32,170 nucleotides of DNA from an uncultured Treponema sp. (GTDB lineage Bacteria; Spirochaetota; Spirochaetia; Treponematales; Treponemataceae). Position 1 is the stretch's first letter. Each line of letters starts with the position of its first letter. The DNA lies in assembly GCA_937915735.1 (NCBI GenBank), contig CALGGS010000089.1, positions 1 to 32,170 on the forward strand. The letters are read 5' to 3'. Below are positions 14,750 to 22,709 of the stretch, one piece after another. The notes beneath the pieces are model-generated. The model saw only the letters and a list, made by a program, of their open reading frames with translations. It was not told where the DNA came from and did no database searches. Both the position numbers and the translations under genes were made by a program.

Positions 14750-17059
14750 ATGAGAAAAAAAAAGTTTTCAGTTTTCAATCTCCAATTTTCTACTTTCTCA
14801 TTTTTCTCTCCCCATTCCTTACTCTTTTTTCTTCTTTGCTCTCTCCTAACGCCCCTTTATTCTCAGGTAAAATTCGAAAACCCGCAGATAAACGCCGAAA
14901 GCAAATATCTTTTCACCGTAAGCCACAAGCTTGGCGGAACCGTTTCCTATAAGACGCTTTTTTTAGGTGATGCGACTAAAACCGAAAGCACTAAAATTCT
15001 GACCTGTTTCCCTGAGCGAATGGAACTTTTAAGTTCCGGCTCTGTCCTGCAAATCAGGAACCGCTACGGGACGGCCCGCTATTCAGTCTCTGACCAGACA
15101 TTAAGCTGGCTCAAGCGGGAAGAAAATATCCCCGCGGATGCAAAGGCACTCTTACCTCAGGCGGTAAGCCCCGACGGAAAATGGTCATGCTTCGTTAAAA
15201 AAACAGATGCGGCAAGAGGAAAGCTCTACCTTAAAAATATGTCCACTCTCGAAGAATTCTTACTTGCCGACAAATGCGACTTTAATTTTGACTCTGTTCC
15301 CGCAAAGTGGGCAGGAGACGGCTCGGTATTCGTCTACGAAAAGGCGGGAAATCTTTACTTCGGAGACCCAAAAGCTGTATCTCAAAAAATTCAGATGGGC
15401 GAAGAATTCAGGAAAATCGGTGAAGGCTCAATAAATTCAGTCACCTGGGCTTCTTCAAAATATCTAATCTACATTAACAAGGACTTGGTTTACAAAATCT
15501 CCTCAAAAGAACTCTACACCCGCGGACTTTACTCGCCTATGGTTGGAATCGGAATCGTAATCGGACGCCTTCCCCTCGGTTTTGACAGCCATCACGACAA
15601 ATTCTGGGTGAACCCTCTTTTAAACAAAATTGTCGTCATAAATTCAAATTCCGTTGTTTCAAGCTACAAGGTAAACGGAACGGCTTCATCTTACCTGACG
15701 AGCGTCTATTCAAAGCCTTTTAAAGATATTCAAGGCTCACCTGTTGACTACGATGTCTTTTTCTGCCCCGACGGCTCGCAAATTCTTTGGGTAAATCTGA
15801 TTGGTCTTGAAGACGGAAAGCGGAATTCTTGTGTCTACCGGCTTTCATCTGAGCTAAAAGAACTCAACCGGGTAGAAAACGCCACCCGCCCCCTTGTCTC
15901 CCCCGACGGACGAAAAATCATATTCGCCTCTCAAAAACTCGCCTATATTTATGACTTGAACAACTGGCGCGAAATGGGCAGGCTGGGAAAAGAAAAAATC
16001 TACTCTTATGTCTGGAACGGAAACAACACAATTTATGTCGGCGGAGAATCAACAGTCCGGGAATGGAAAACCGGCCCTGACGGAAGATTCGAAAAAGAAG
16101 GAAGAATGCTCTTTTTATCAAGCGCAAGCACAGCCTTCTGGAAACCGAACGCCGAGAACATCGTAACGGCACAAAGTGCCGTCAACAAGGCGACATTCTA
16201 TGACTACGATCAGTTCAAAAATGTCTGGCAGACAAGCGCCGAAGACTCCAGAACTTCATTTGAATTTATGAAAAAAGCCGAAGTAAATGTCTACGCCGTA
16301 CAAAACGCAAAATACCGGGTTTACACAGGTCTAACCGACAACAAGCTATACGAAAATGCCCTTTACATCAGGAATTTCAGCGGAAGCGGCACCTCCTATG
16401 CCGTCTATCCAAAGACAGTTGAGCCGAGCGACGAAAGAAAAAAAATCGCCCTTATTTTTGACGCCCTCGATTCAAGCGACGGACTCACACATATTCTTTC
16501 AGTCCTTGCAGGCTATGACATTAAGGCAACATTCTTTTTAAACGGCGAATTCATCAGAAGATACCCAAAAGAATGTAAGCAGATTATCGAGAGCGGCCAC
16601 GATTGCGCATCAATGTATTTTTCTACGGCAGATTTGACCGAAAAAGGCTTTATCATCGACGAAGAATTCATAAGGCGGGGTTTGGCACGCAACGAAGATG
16701 AATTTTTCTCTGCGACAGGACGGGAACTGTCACTTTTGTGGCACGCCCCCTTTTACAAAGCGACCAAAGAAATAAAAAAAGCCGGGGAAGCAAGCGGCTA
16801 CCGGTACATTGAAGCGGGCAGGCTCGCCCTCGACGGCTATACCCTCGAAAAGGCAGCTGACGGAAAAAAGTGGTACTTGTCAGCAAAGGAGCTCGTAAAG
16901 CTTTATGTTGACGCAGCCTCTCCAAATATGATTATCCCGATAAATGTCGGTGCCCCCGACGGAACCAGAAAAGACTACCTCTACGAGGAGCTGTCGCTTT
17001 TAATCGGAAACCTTCTGGACTTAGGCTACGACTTCACCCTGGTCAGGAATTTAAAGTAA
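14750..17059 (+). CDS. exported beta-propeller protein with degenerate NodB polysaccharide deacetylase domain
   Basis: A 769-residue protein. A signal peptide (RKKK start, hydrophobic core, SLLTPLYSQ cleavage area) is followed by ~500 residues of repeated strand motifs such as VSPDGKWSCF, CPDGSQILW and VSPDGRKIIF, a WD40/TolB-type propeller. The C-terminal ~200 residues follow the NodB (CE4) fold, with ATFFLNGEF and a GHD turn. The catalytic motifs are altered: the usual TFDD is IFD571-A572, the HSxxH metal motif after GHD (617-618) is CASMYFS, and the RxPY-type motif is W-H665-A-P-F. Loss of both metal histidines and the metal aspartate suggests a non-catalytic, possibly glycan-binding, domain. 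The DNA of the signal peptide is built from 7-nt units (14765-14806). Confidence 0.82.
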   Translation: MRKKKFSVFNLQFSTFSFFSPHSLLFFLLCSLLTPLYSQVKFENPQINAESKYLFTVSHKLGGTVSYKTLFLGDATKTESTKILTCFPERMELLSSGSVLQIRNRYGTARYSVSDQTLSWLKREENIPADAKALLPQAVSPDGKWSCFVKKTDAARGKLYLKNMSTLEEFLLADKCDFNFDSVPAKWAGDGSVFVYEKAGNLYFGDPKAVSQKIQMGEEFRKIGEGSINSVTWASSKYLIYINKDLVYKISSKELYTRGLYSPMVGIGIVIGRLPLGFDSHHDKFWVNPLLNKIVVINSNSVVSSYKVNGTASSYLTSVYSKPFKDIQGSPVDYDVFFCPDGSQILWVNLIGLEDGKRNSCVYRLSSELKELNRVENATRPLVSPDGRKIIFASQKLAYIYDLNNWREMGRLGKEKIYSYVWNGNNTIYVGGESTVREWKTGPDGRFEKEGRMLFLSSASTAFWKPNAENIVTAQSAVNKATFYDYDQFKNVWQTSAEDSRTSFEFMKKAEVNVYAVQNAKYRVYTGLTDNKLYENALYIRNFSGSGTSYAVYPKTVEPSDERKKIALIFDALDSSDGLTHILSVLAGYDIKATFFLNGEFIRRYPKECKQIIESGHDCASMYFSTADLTEKGFIIDEEFIRRGLARNEDEFFSATGRELSLLWHAPFYKATKEIKKAGEASGYRYIEAGRLALDGYTLEKAADGKKWYLSAKELVKLYVDAASPNMIIPINVGAPDGTRKDYLYEELSLLIGNLLDLGYDFTLVRNLK
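14765..14806. repeat. imperfect heptanucleotide array inside signal-peptide codons
   Basis: Consecutive 7-mers TTTTCAG, TTTTCAA, TCTCCAA, TTTTCTA, CTTTCTC, ATTTTTC. Their complement (TTGAAAA, TTGGAGA) matches the TTGARAR-type units at 9471-9505. A period of 7 is not a multiple of 3, so the array is not explained by a peptide repeat. Confidence 0.5.
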
Positions 17060-17075
17060 TGGCTATCTTTAACTC

Positions 17076-17140
17076 TTGAAAGCTTTTTAAAAATCTGGTA
17101 TACTACTCTCCACTTACGGATTCTTCGGTAGTGAGGAGGT
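17076..17140 (+). promoter_or_regulatory. rpsU promoter and ribosome-binding site
   Basis: TTGAAA (17076-17081), a 17-bp spacer with TG at its end, and TATACT (17099-17104), giving a ~40-nt leader. The leader holds a small hairpin (CACTTAC 17111-17117 with GTAGTG 17128-17133) directly before a strong AGGAGGT (17134-17140), nine bases from the ATG. The hairpin might modulate S21 translation. Confidence 0.75.
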
Positions 17141-17149
17141 GAACACAGA

Positions 17150-17362
17150 ATGGCAACAATTATGGTTGAAGACAACGAAAATCTCGAAAAGGCAATCAAA
17201 CGCTTCAAGAGAATGGTCGAAAAAGAAGGCATTATCCGCGAATACAAAAAGCGCGAATATTACGAAAAGCCATCAACAATCCTTAACCGCAAGAACAAAA
17301 CTCTTCAGCGCAAAATGATGAAGAAAACACGCAGAACACACGATTCTCGCGCTTCTTACTAA
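17150..17362 (+). CDS. rpsU: 30S ribosomal protein S21
   Basis: A 70-residue highly basic protein matching bS21: an acidic start (MVEDNENLEKAIKRFKR), the conserved RMVEKEGI and REYKKREYYEKPS stretch, and a basic C-terminal tail (KNKTLQRKMMKKTRR). bS21 binds the 30S platform near the anti-Shine-Dalgarno and helps initiation. It has its own strong promoter, a strong AGGAGGT site and an intrinsic terminator, so it is probably monocistronic. In this window, where many genes appear to lack Shine-Dalgarno sequences, its very strong site is notable. Identification is secure. Confidence 0.97.
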   Translation: MATIMVEDNENLEKAIKRFKRMVEKEGIIREYKKREYYEKPSTILNRKNKTLQRKMMKKTRRTHDSRASY

Positions 17363-17371
17363 GGAAAGTCA

Positions 17372-17398
17372 GCCTTCGCCATAAGCGAGGGCTTTTTT
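17372..17398 (+). terminator. rpsU intrinsic terminator
   Basis: GCCTTCGC, loop CATAA, GCGAGGGC (one G-T pair), then TTTTTT. Confidence 0.85.
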
Positions 17399-17423
17399 AT
17401 TGCAAAACTGTCATACAGAGCAG

Positions 17424-18368
17424 ATGAACACAGATAAACGCAAATTTAAGATTCTTCACTTTTATCTTTTCGCTTCTAAATCTTCATTCTTCAAGCATCT
17501 AAGCTTTATTCCTATTTTTCTCCTCCTCCTTTCTGTTTTCTCTTGTTCTACAAATACGAACATTGATTTCTATGCGAATGAGACTTTTGAAAGAGAAAAA
17601 AAATACCTTCCGTCAGAAAGCGGCATCGTCTGGCAAAAAATCGATTCTGTTGACTGGGCGGAGTATTTTTATTTTGAAAACCCGGGGCATCCCCTTCGCT
17701 ATCATTGTGTCAAAATAAATCTTTCCAATCCTAAAATCTCGATTAAGACCTTCCCCGGCACCGAAAATGATTTTACTCACAAAAAAGAAAGCAATACCGG
17801 TTATTTTACGGGAGTTACCGCAAAGGAATTTTCAGAAAAAACAGGCTCTAAAATAGTCGTGAATACGGCACCCTTTAGCAGAAAAAACGGGAAAAGGCGG
17901 ATTTGCGGAGTTCACATTGCAAATAAAACAGAGCTTTCAAAGCCGATTGAACGATATGCGGCAATTACTTTTACAAAAAACCAGAATGAAGAAGGCTATA
18001 CGGCAAAAATCATCAGAAACCAGCACGCTGACGCTTTTACTGACTGTGACTTTGCTTTTGGAGGCTTTTTCCAAATTCTTTCGGATTCAAAAAAAATCTC
18101 TGACTTCGCAGACATAAAAGACTCCAGAACAGCACTGGGGCTTTCAGAAGACAAAAAAACGCTCTATATTCTTGTCGTGGAAGGAGAAAGAAAGTCAAAA
18201 AGCACGGGGCTTTCCTATAATGACTGCGCTGATATTTTTTTATGCCTGAATGTCGCTGACGCCCTTCAGATGGACGGCGGCGGCTCAAGCTCGCTTTTTA
18301 TAAACGGCAGAAATATTCTTTCTTATTCTACGCTCAGAAAAAATGCCGTCTTCCTTGGATTTTATTGA
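17424..18368 (+). CDS. phosphodiester glycosidase (NAGPA/DUF2233) family lipoprotein
   Basis: A 314-residue protein from ATG 17424; a TTG 24 nt upstream is an unlikely start because it abuts the rpsU terminator. A lipoprotein signal ends LLLLSVFSC with Cys41 as the predicted lipidation site. The mature part matches the phosphodiester glycosidase fold: a V-NTAPF segment, SRTALGLSEDKKTLYILVVEG, a TGLSYNDCADIF helix and the family hallmark DALQMDGGGSSSLF. Family members hydrolyse phosphodiester-linked sugars, such as exposing alpha-N-acetylglucosamine-1-phosphate, and in bacteria are often linked to wall polymers. The signal-peptide DNA (17451-17499) is again arranged in 7-nt units. It likely heads an operon with the PilZ and TPR genes downstream. 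Confidence 0.85.
   Translation: MNTDKRKFKILHFYLFASKSSFFKHLSFIPIFLLLLSVFSCSTNTNIDFYANETFEREKKYLPSESGIVWQKIDSVDWAEYFYFENPGHPLRYHCVKINLSNPKISIKTFPGTENDFTHKKESNTGYFTGVTAKEFSEKTGSKIVVNTAPFSRKNGKRRICGVHIANKTELSKPIERYAAITFTKNQNEEGYTAKIIRNQHADAFTDCDFAFGGFFQILSDSKKISDFADIKDSRTALGLSEDKKTLYILVVEGERKSKSTGLSYNDCADIFLCLNVADALQMDGGGSSSLFINGRNILSYSTLRKNAVFLGFY
17451..17499. repeat. imperfect heptanucleotide array inside signal-peptide codons
   Basis: Units: ATTCTTC, ACTTTTA, TCTTTTC, GCTTCTA, AATCTTC, ATTCTTC, AAGCATC. The pyrimidine-rich strand is the coding strand, as in the other coding arrays. Confidence 0.45.
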
Positions 18369-18399
18369 CGATAACGGTTTTATGGGTTATTATAACTGT

Positions 18400-19296
18400 A
18401 TGGGAATCGCAACTAGCCAACAGCTCACAAAATATTACGACCAATATCGTGACACAGAAATCACTTTTACAAAAGATATAATTCGTGCTCTCGGACTCGA
18501 CCCGCGTCAGGTTTATGTAAAATGTAACGGCGGGCAATGGCCTTGCATTATCAACTCAACATCATTTCAGCACGCAAAAATCATCGTCGGTACAAAAGGC
18601 GGTGCTTTTCAGGCATTAGCGGCAAAAGACAATCCTACTGCGAACATCCGTTTTTGTTTTAACGAACAGGAAGGTGACGGAATCATCACTTTTCTCGTAG
18701 CTTCTCGTGTTGCGGAAATTCGCCCATATATGAATTCCAAAGATTTAGTCATCGTCACTCTGCAGTTTTCTGCCCGTCCGCCAGATGACCTAATCGAAAT
18801 TTGCGGAAAATTGCTCGAAGCCAACGCAAACGCAATTCGCCGGCGGGAAGAACGAATTCCTATCAACGAGGACTCAAAACGCAAGCTAAACCTCGCAAAA
18901 GAAGAATGTACCGTAGTCGTTCAGAGCGTTCCTCGACACTGCGTTGTCCGAGACCTTTCATTTTCTGGAGCTCGTGTCGTTCTCATTGGTCTTTCGCAGT
19001 TCCTTACAGGAAAAGAAGCTATTCTTCGTCTTGAATTCAACGAGCCAAGCGAGCTTCTCTCTGTTCGTGGATCCGTAGTTTCCGCAGATTTAATCGAAGG
19101 TCGTAAAGATGTTTGTATCGCCAGCGTAAAATTTGACGAAAATTCTCTGCCACTTTCATATAAAATGCATTTAAACGACTATCTTACATCAGTGCGAAAA
19201 ATTCAGCTTTCAGCCCAGGAGCAGCTTGCCCAGCAACAGGCGGCGCTTCAGGCAAAACAAGCGGCTCAGTCTCAGGCCACAGCGCCACAAGCATAG
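18400..19296 (+). CDS. PilZ-domain cyclic-di-GMP binding protein with spirochaetal N-terminal extension
   Basis: A 298-residue protein counted from the ATG at 18400 (MGIATSQQ). In-frame ATGs at 18343 and 18382 would add 19 or 6 residues, and neither has a clear Shine-Dalgarno. The C-terminal half contains the c-di-GMP signature R148-x3-R152 (RREER) and D185-L-S-F-S-G190, followed by PilZ strands. The N-terminal ~140 residues (KYYDQYRDTE..., NGGQWPCIINSTSF...) form the extra domain seen in spirochaete PilZ proteins. The tail is Gln/Ala-rich. It probably senses c-di-GMP in the cytoplasm to control motility or envelope functions. It lies 31 bp after the glycosidase gene and 6 bp before the TPR gene, so an operon is likely. 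Confidence 0.88.
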   Translation: MGIATSQQLTKYYDQYRDTEITFTKDIIRALGLDPRQVYVKCNGGQWPCIINSTSFQHAKIIVGTKGGAFQALAAKDNPTANIRFCFNEQEGDGIITFLVASRVAEIRPYMNSKDLVIVTLQFSARPPDDLIEICGKLLEANANAIRRREERIPINEDSKRKLNLAKEECTVVVQSVPRHCVVRDLSFSGARVVLIGLSQFLTGKEAILRLEFNEPSELLSVRGSVVSADLIEGRKDVCIASVKFDENSLPLSYKMHLNDYLTSVRKIQLSAQEQLAQQQAALQAKQAAQSQATAPQA

Positions 19297-19302
19297 GTTT
19301 TT

Positions 19303-20451
19303 ATGGACTCAATTTCACAGTTAGACTCAATTTATTTTATTAATCTCCCGGAGGATTTTAAATTCTCTGACGGAGCTTTTCATCTTGACCCAACGATTCC
19401 TCTTCCCGTTCAAAAGAAAGACGGAGAAGCGCCCGGAAACTTCGACATGAAGTCTCTTTCAGAAGAGCAGATTTTGGCGGGTCTTCTGACAATAATGGCG
19501 TATGACCCGAAAAACGAGCATATCCTTTATTACCGCTCAATTTTAAATAAGGCAAAGCCAAATCTCAAAAAAGAGCTGGGAGAAGCGGCAATCTTAAAGG
19601 CAAAAAACGAGGATTTCGAACTTGCAGAAGAAATTTTCCGTGCATTGAGAGGCTTTGACCCGGAAGATATGGTCATCTGCCTGAATATGGCACTTTTCTT
19701 TGACCAAAGGGCAGATTCCTACAGACGCTCAGGCCTTCACGATGACGCTGACGCTTACGATGATTCTGCAAAGAATTACTACGAAGAAGCATTAGCGGCA
19801 GAGCCAGCCCTTCCTGACGCTTTTTTTAATGCCGGATTTTTCTACCTGAAGCAAAGGGACTACGCAAAGGCCAAGGATGTTTTTGAAACTTATCTTGCGC
19901 TCACTTGTGACGTAAAAGATGAAGAATTAGGCGAAAACGGAATCTACAAAAAGAACCGTGCTCAGGAAATCTTGAACAACATCACGAACCGTAATATGGA
20001 CGATGACCATTTTAAGGCCGCTTATGACTTAATCAACCGTGGCCAAGAAGAAAAAGGTCTTGAAGAAATCCGAAAATTCATTGAGCGGAATCCGAATGTC
20101 TGGAACGCATGGTTTATGCTCGGCTGGGGAATGAGAAAGCTCGCCCGCTATGAAGAAGCGCGACTGGCTTTTGAAAAGGCTCTCACCCTTGAAGGCGGCG
20201 AAACGAGCGACACTTACAACGAGCTTTCAATCTGTCTTTTGGAAAGCGGAGATTTAAAAGGTGCAAAAAAAATCCTTGAAAAAGCTCTCGTAAAAGACAG
20301 CGAGAACACAAAAATTATCTCGAATTTGGGATATTTAGCTCTTAAAGAAGGAAATCCGTCGCTGGCGGCGGGGTATTTTCAGACGGTTTTGGAAATTGAC
20401 CCGAATGACAAAATCGCCGCAATGGAGCTTGTAAAACTAGAAGGTATCTAA
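19303..20451 (+). CDS. tetratricopeptide-repeat protein
   Basis: A 382-residue cytoplasmic protein without a signal peptide. TPR units are clear at about 183-215 (DAFFNAGFFYLKQRDYAKAKDVFE), 266-300 (AWFMLGWGMRKLARYEEARLAFEKAL) and 305-375 (two further units ending IDPND), with weaker helical pairs before them. The ATG follows the PilZ stop by six bases, so the two are probably co-translated and may act together. The 3' end overlaps the end of the convergent lytic transglycosylase gene by 15 nt, so no terminator can lie between them. A scaffold role is likely; the partner is not evident. Confidence 0.82.
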   Translation: MDSISQLDSIYFINLPEDFKFSDGAFHLDPTIPLPVQKKDGEAPGNFDMKSLSEEQILAGLLTIMAYDPKNEHILYYRSILNKAKPNLKKELGEAAILKAKNEDFELAEEIFRALRGFDPEDMVICLNMALFFDQRADSYRRSGLHDDADAYDDSAKNYYEEALAAEPALPDAFFNAGFFYLKQRDYAKAKDVFETYLALTCDVKDEELGENGIYKKNRAQEILNNITNRNMDDDHFKAAYDLINRGQEEKGLEEIRKFIERNPNVWNAWFMLGWGMRKLARYEEARLAFEKALTLEGGETSDTYNELSICLLESGDLKGAKKILEKALVKDSENTKIISNLGYLALKEGNPSLAAGYFQTVLEIDPNDKIAAMELVKLEGI

Positions 20452-21585
20452 GCCCAAAAGCTCAGCCACCGAAAACGCGAATCCCACCGGAATACGAAGA
20501 CGATATTCAAAAGGCGGGGTTTTTTCTTTTAAAAGCGAGCCGTTCAGTTTTTTTAGGATTGACTCATCCATACGAAGCTCATTTGAAAGCCATTCGAGGG
20601 AATACACGGAGCTTGTCGTAACATAATCAAAATCGTCGTAGCGAATGTTTTCGTTAGCCAGAGGAAGGCTGACATTGTATTCACTGCCATTTTCGGCTAT
20701 TTCAGCTATTGCAAGCAATTTCGGGACATAGTTTATAGTCTCTTCGGGAATAAGACGCTGCTCTGCCAATGCCCAGAAAGTCTTTGTTTTTGATTTTTTT
20801 AACGCACGGCTCATCGCCCCAAGCCCGCAGTTGTAGGCACCGATTGCAAGCGGCCAGTCGCCGAGAACGCGGTAGTTGTCCTGCAATTTGGAAAGAGCCG
20901 CCCCCGTCGCTTTCCAGGGGTCAAGCCGCTCGTCAATCCAGTCATTTTTTTTAAGGAAGGGAGCCATTGAGTTTTCCATAAATTGCCACAGTCCCCGCGC
21001 TCCGCTTCTTGATTTTGCAGTCGCCTTATATTCGCTTTCCACAACAGGCAAAAACTCCAGAAGGGCGGGCAGGTTGCGTTTTTTCAGCTCTTGCCGAACA
21101 TAAAGGCGGTAAAGCTCTCCGTCATCTAAAATTTTGCAAAGATTTTGCTTCCCAAAATTCGTCATATATCGCGCAAGAAAATCGTGAATTTTGTCCTGAG
21201 CATAGCTCGTGTTCGGAATTTCAATGCCAGCGGCATTTTTTATGACCTTGCGTTTTTTTTGCTCGAGAAATGCCTTCTGACGGGCGTAATCCTCTTCATC
21301 AAAAAGCTTTAGGATTTGATTTAACGGAGAGTCGTCAATGTAATAGTCATCGGCTGGAGGAAGCTCTTCAAGCTCAACCTTTTCAAAAAGGGAAACGAAC
21401 TCCTCTGGAAAGGCGGACTCTTGGGGAGCGAGCGGAAAAAGGGAAAAACAAAGGGACAGGAGAAGGGCAAAAATGAAGGGAAAATGCCGCCCCGCTATGG
21501 AGCAAGGGCTTTGCGTTAGCGAATTCAAACGAGCACGACAACGAGAGTGCTCGCGGAACAGCGGAACTGAGAAAATTTGGCGCAT
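20437..21585 (-). CDS. MltD-like soluble lytic murein transglycosylase
   Basis: A 382-residue protein from the ATG at 21585, seven bases after the stop of the upstream gene. The frame is open further upstream, but that part lies in the neighbour. The SLT domain shows the catalytic Glu in LPVVESEYKATAKS (about E183), then SGARGLWQFM, and the downstream IGAYNCGLGAM motif. These are typical of family 1 transglycosylases that cleave MurNAc-GlcNAc bonds to 1,6-anhydro ends. No LysM is visible, though the C-terminus (SLEWLSNELRMDESILKKLN) resembles a degenerate LysM. The ~30 residues before the hydrophobic signal core (FPFIFALLLSLCFSLF) are encoded by a palindromic repeat-like DNA segment, so the N-terminus has probably been extended by an insertion. 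Confidence 0.85.
   Translation of the reverse strand: MRQIFSVPLFREHSRCRARLNSLTQSPCSIAGRHFPFIFALLLSLCFSLFPLAPQESAFPEEFVSLFEKVELEELPPADDYYIDDSPLNQILKLFDEEDYARQKAFLEQKKRKVIKNAAGIEIPNTSYAQDKIHDFLARYMTNFGKQNLCKILDDGELYRLYVRQELKKRNLPALLEFLPVVESEYKATAKSRSGARGLWQFMENSMAPFLKKNDWIDERLDPWKATGAALSKLQDNYRVLGDWPLAIGAYNCGLGAMSRALKKSKTKTFWALAEQRLIPEETINYVPKLLAIAEIAENGSEYNVSLPLANENIRYDDFDYVTTSSVYSLEWLSNELRMDESILKKLNGSLLKEKTPPFEYRLRIPVGFAFSVAELLGLDTF
21486..21571. repeat. repeat-like inserted element in the 5' codons of the transglycosylase gene
   Basis: A GC-richer block bounded by CCGCT and AGCGG contains a 7-bp hairpin, CGAGCAC (21530-21536) with GTGCTCG (21547-21553), and a smaller GCAA/TTGC hairpin (21502-21514). 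The translated product (PLFREHSRCRARLNSLTQ...) is unlike a signal peptide n-region. No second copy is present in the window. Confidence 0.4.
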
Positions 21586-21592
21586 GAGAGTC

Positions 21593-22651
21593 TTACAGCT
21601 TTTCGCCAAAATAAATTCCTGCCCATTCCCAACGGCCATGGATTTCGGGGTCAGCCGGAAAGTCAACCTTGCGGAAGTACAAATACCAGACATTGATGTA
21701 GCTCGTCCAGCCCCAGGTGCGTAAGTAAGCTTCGCTTGGAGTTGATGTATCGTCCAGTTTTTCGTTGTAGCGGATTCGGTTTCCGCGCATATAGCCCCGC
21801 ATTGAGAATTCTTCCTGTGCATTCGTGTCTGTCTCGCTTGATTTCCAGCTCATAGCGAAAAAATTAACCTTTGAGCGATAGCTGTCGAGGGCTCTCCAGT
21901 TGTATGCCGAGATTGCTTTTTTGACGGCTGTTTCGAGGGCTTCAAGGCTTTCAAAAGTCCAGTCCTTTGAGGATTTTGAAAAGTTTACCGTTTGCCGAGC
22001 CTTCGTATATGCGTTCGGATAGCCTGCGATTTGAATTGTAGCCGAATCGTTTTGCTCCAAAAAGAGCGAGTAGCTTTTCAGCGCCATGTCCCATTCACCG
22101 ACATTTTCGTATTCAAGGGCAAGCCTGTAATATGCGTCTGTAATGCTCAGCTTGTCGGGAAAGTCCGAAATCAGTTTATTAAAGTAGTTGATTCGGTTCG
22201 CTGAAGTTTTGCTGATTTGAATTAAATGCTCAAGGCAGGAAAAGTGAATGGATTCGTCATTTACGAGCAAGTCTGGAAAATTCTTGATGATTCGCTCGTA
22301 GTAATATTCAGCAATAGGCTCTTCGCCGGCTTTTAAATAGCTTGAGGCGACCATATAAAGCCAGTAGGCGTTGTAGGTGTCTCCAGGGTGAGTTTCGACC
22401 CATTCCGTCAGGAAAAGCACCATTTCGTCAGTTTCACCACGAGAATAATAAAGATTTGCGATTCTATTGATGACGGCATAGCGTGATTGCGGAGAAATAG
22501 TGTTGTCTTCGAGAAGAGCCGTAAGCTCAGAAAGAGTCTCGCTGGATTTGTCCGGGACTCTCGCACAGGAAAAAAAAGAAACAAAAATATAGAATATAGA
22601 AATTAGAGAAAAGATTGGCTTAAAATTTAATCTGAATCGGCATTTTTTCAT
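21593..22651 (-). CDS. TPR-containing lipoprotein
   Basis: A 352-residue protein. The lipoprotein signal ends VSFFSC with Cys29. TPR-like helical pairs follow (YAVINRIANLYYSRGETDEMVLF, ITDAYYRLALEYENVGEWDMALKSY), and the C-terminal ~120 residues are a non-TPR domain rich in Trp/Tyr (RTWGWTSYINVWYLYFRKVDFP). The C-terminal domain is not one I can name. It is probably a periplasmic or outer-membrane-anchored adaptor, and the lytic transglycosylase starts seven bases downstream, so the two may be translated together and work in wall remodelling. Its signal-peptide DNA (22581-22622) contains 7-nt units, TATAGAA twice, then ATTAGAG, on the non-coding strand. Confidence 0.75.
   Translation of the reverse strand: MKKCRFRLNFKPIFSLISIFYIFVSFFSCARVPDKSSETLSELTALLEDNTISPQSRYAVINRIANLYYSRGETDEMVLFLTEWVETHPGDTYNAYWLYMVASSYLKAGEEPIAEYYYERIIKNFPDLLVNDESIHFSCLEHLIQISKTSANRINYFNKLISDFPDKLSITDAYYRLALEYENVGEWDMALKSYSLFLEQNDSATIQIAGYPNAYTKARQTVNFSKSSKDWTFESLEALETAVKKAISAYNWRALDSYRSKVNFFAMSWKSSETDTNAQEEFSMRGYMRGNRIRYNEKLDDTSTPSEAYLRTWGWTSYINVWYLYFRKVDFPADPEIHGRWEWAGIYFGEKL
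22581..22622. repeat. imperfect heptanucleotide array inside signal-peptide codons
   Basis: Plus-strand units ACAAAAA, TATAGAA, TATAGAA, ATTAGAG, AAAAGAT, TGGCTTA. The coding (minus) strand is the pyrimidine-rich one, as in the other coding arrays. Confidence 0.45.
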
Positions 22652-22709
22652 AAATTAAGATAAGATACCATAAAAAGCAACAATTGGAAACCGCTAAAAA
22701 ATTCAGTTT

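Noticed and set aside
17068..17078. TTTAACTCTTG near the rpsU -35, identical to half of the 5290-5322 hairpin
   Set aside because: Only 11 AT-rich bases match, with no second arm. It is more likely coincidence.
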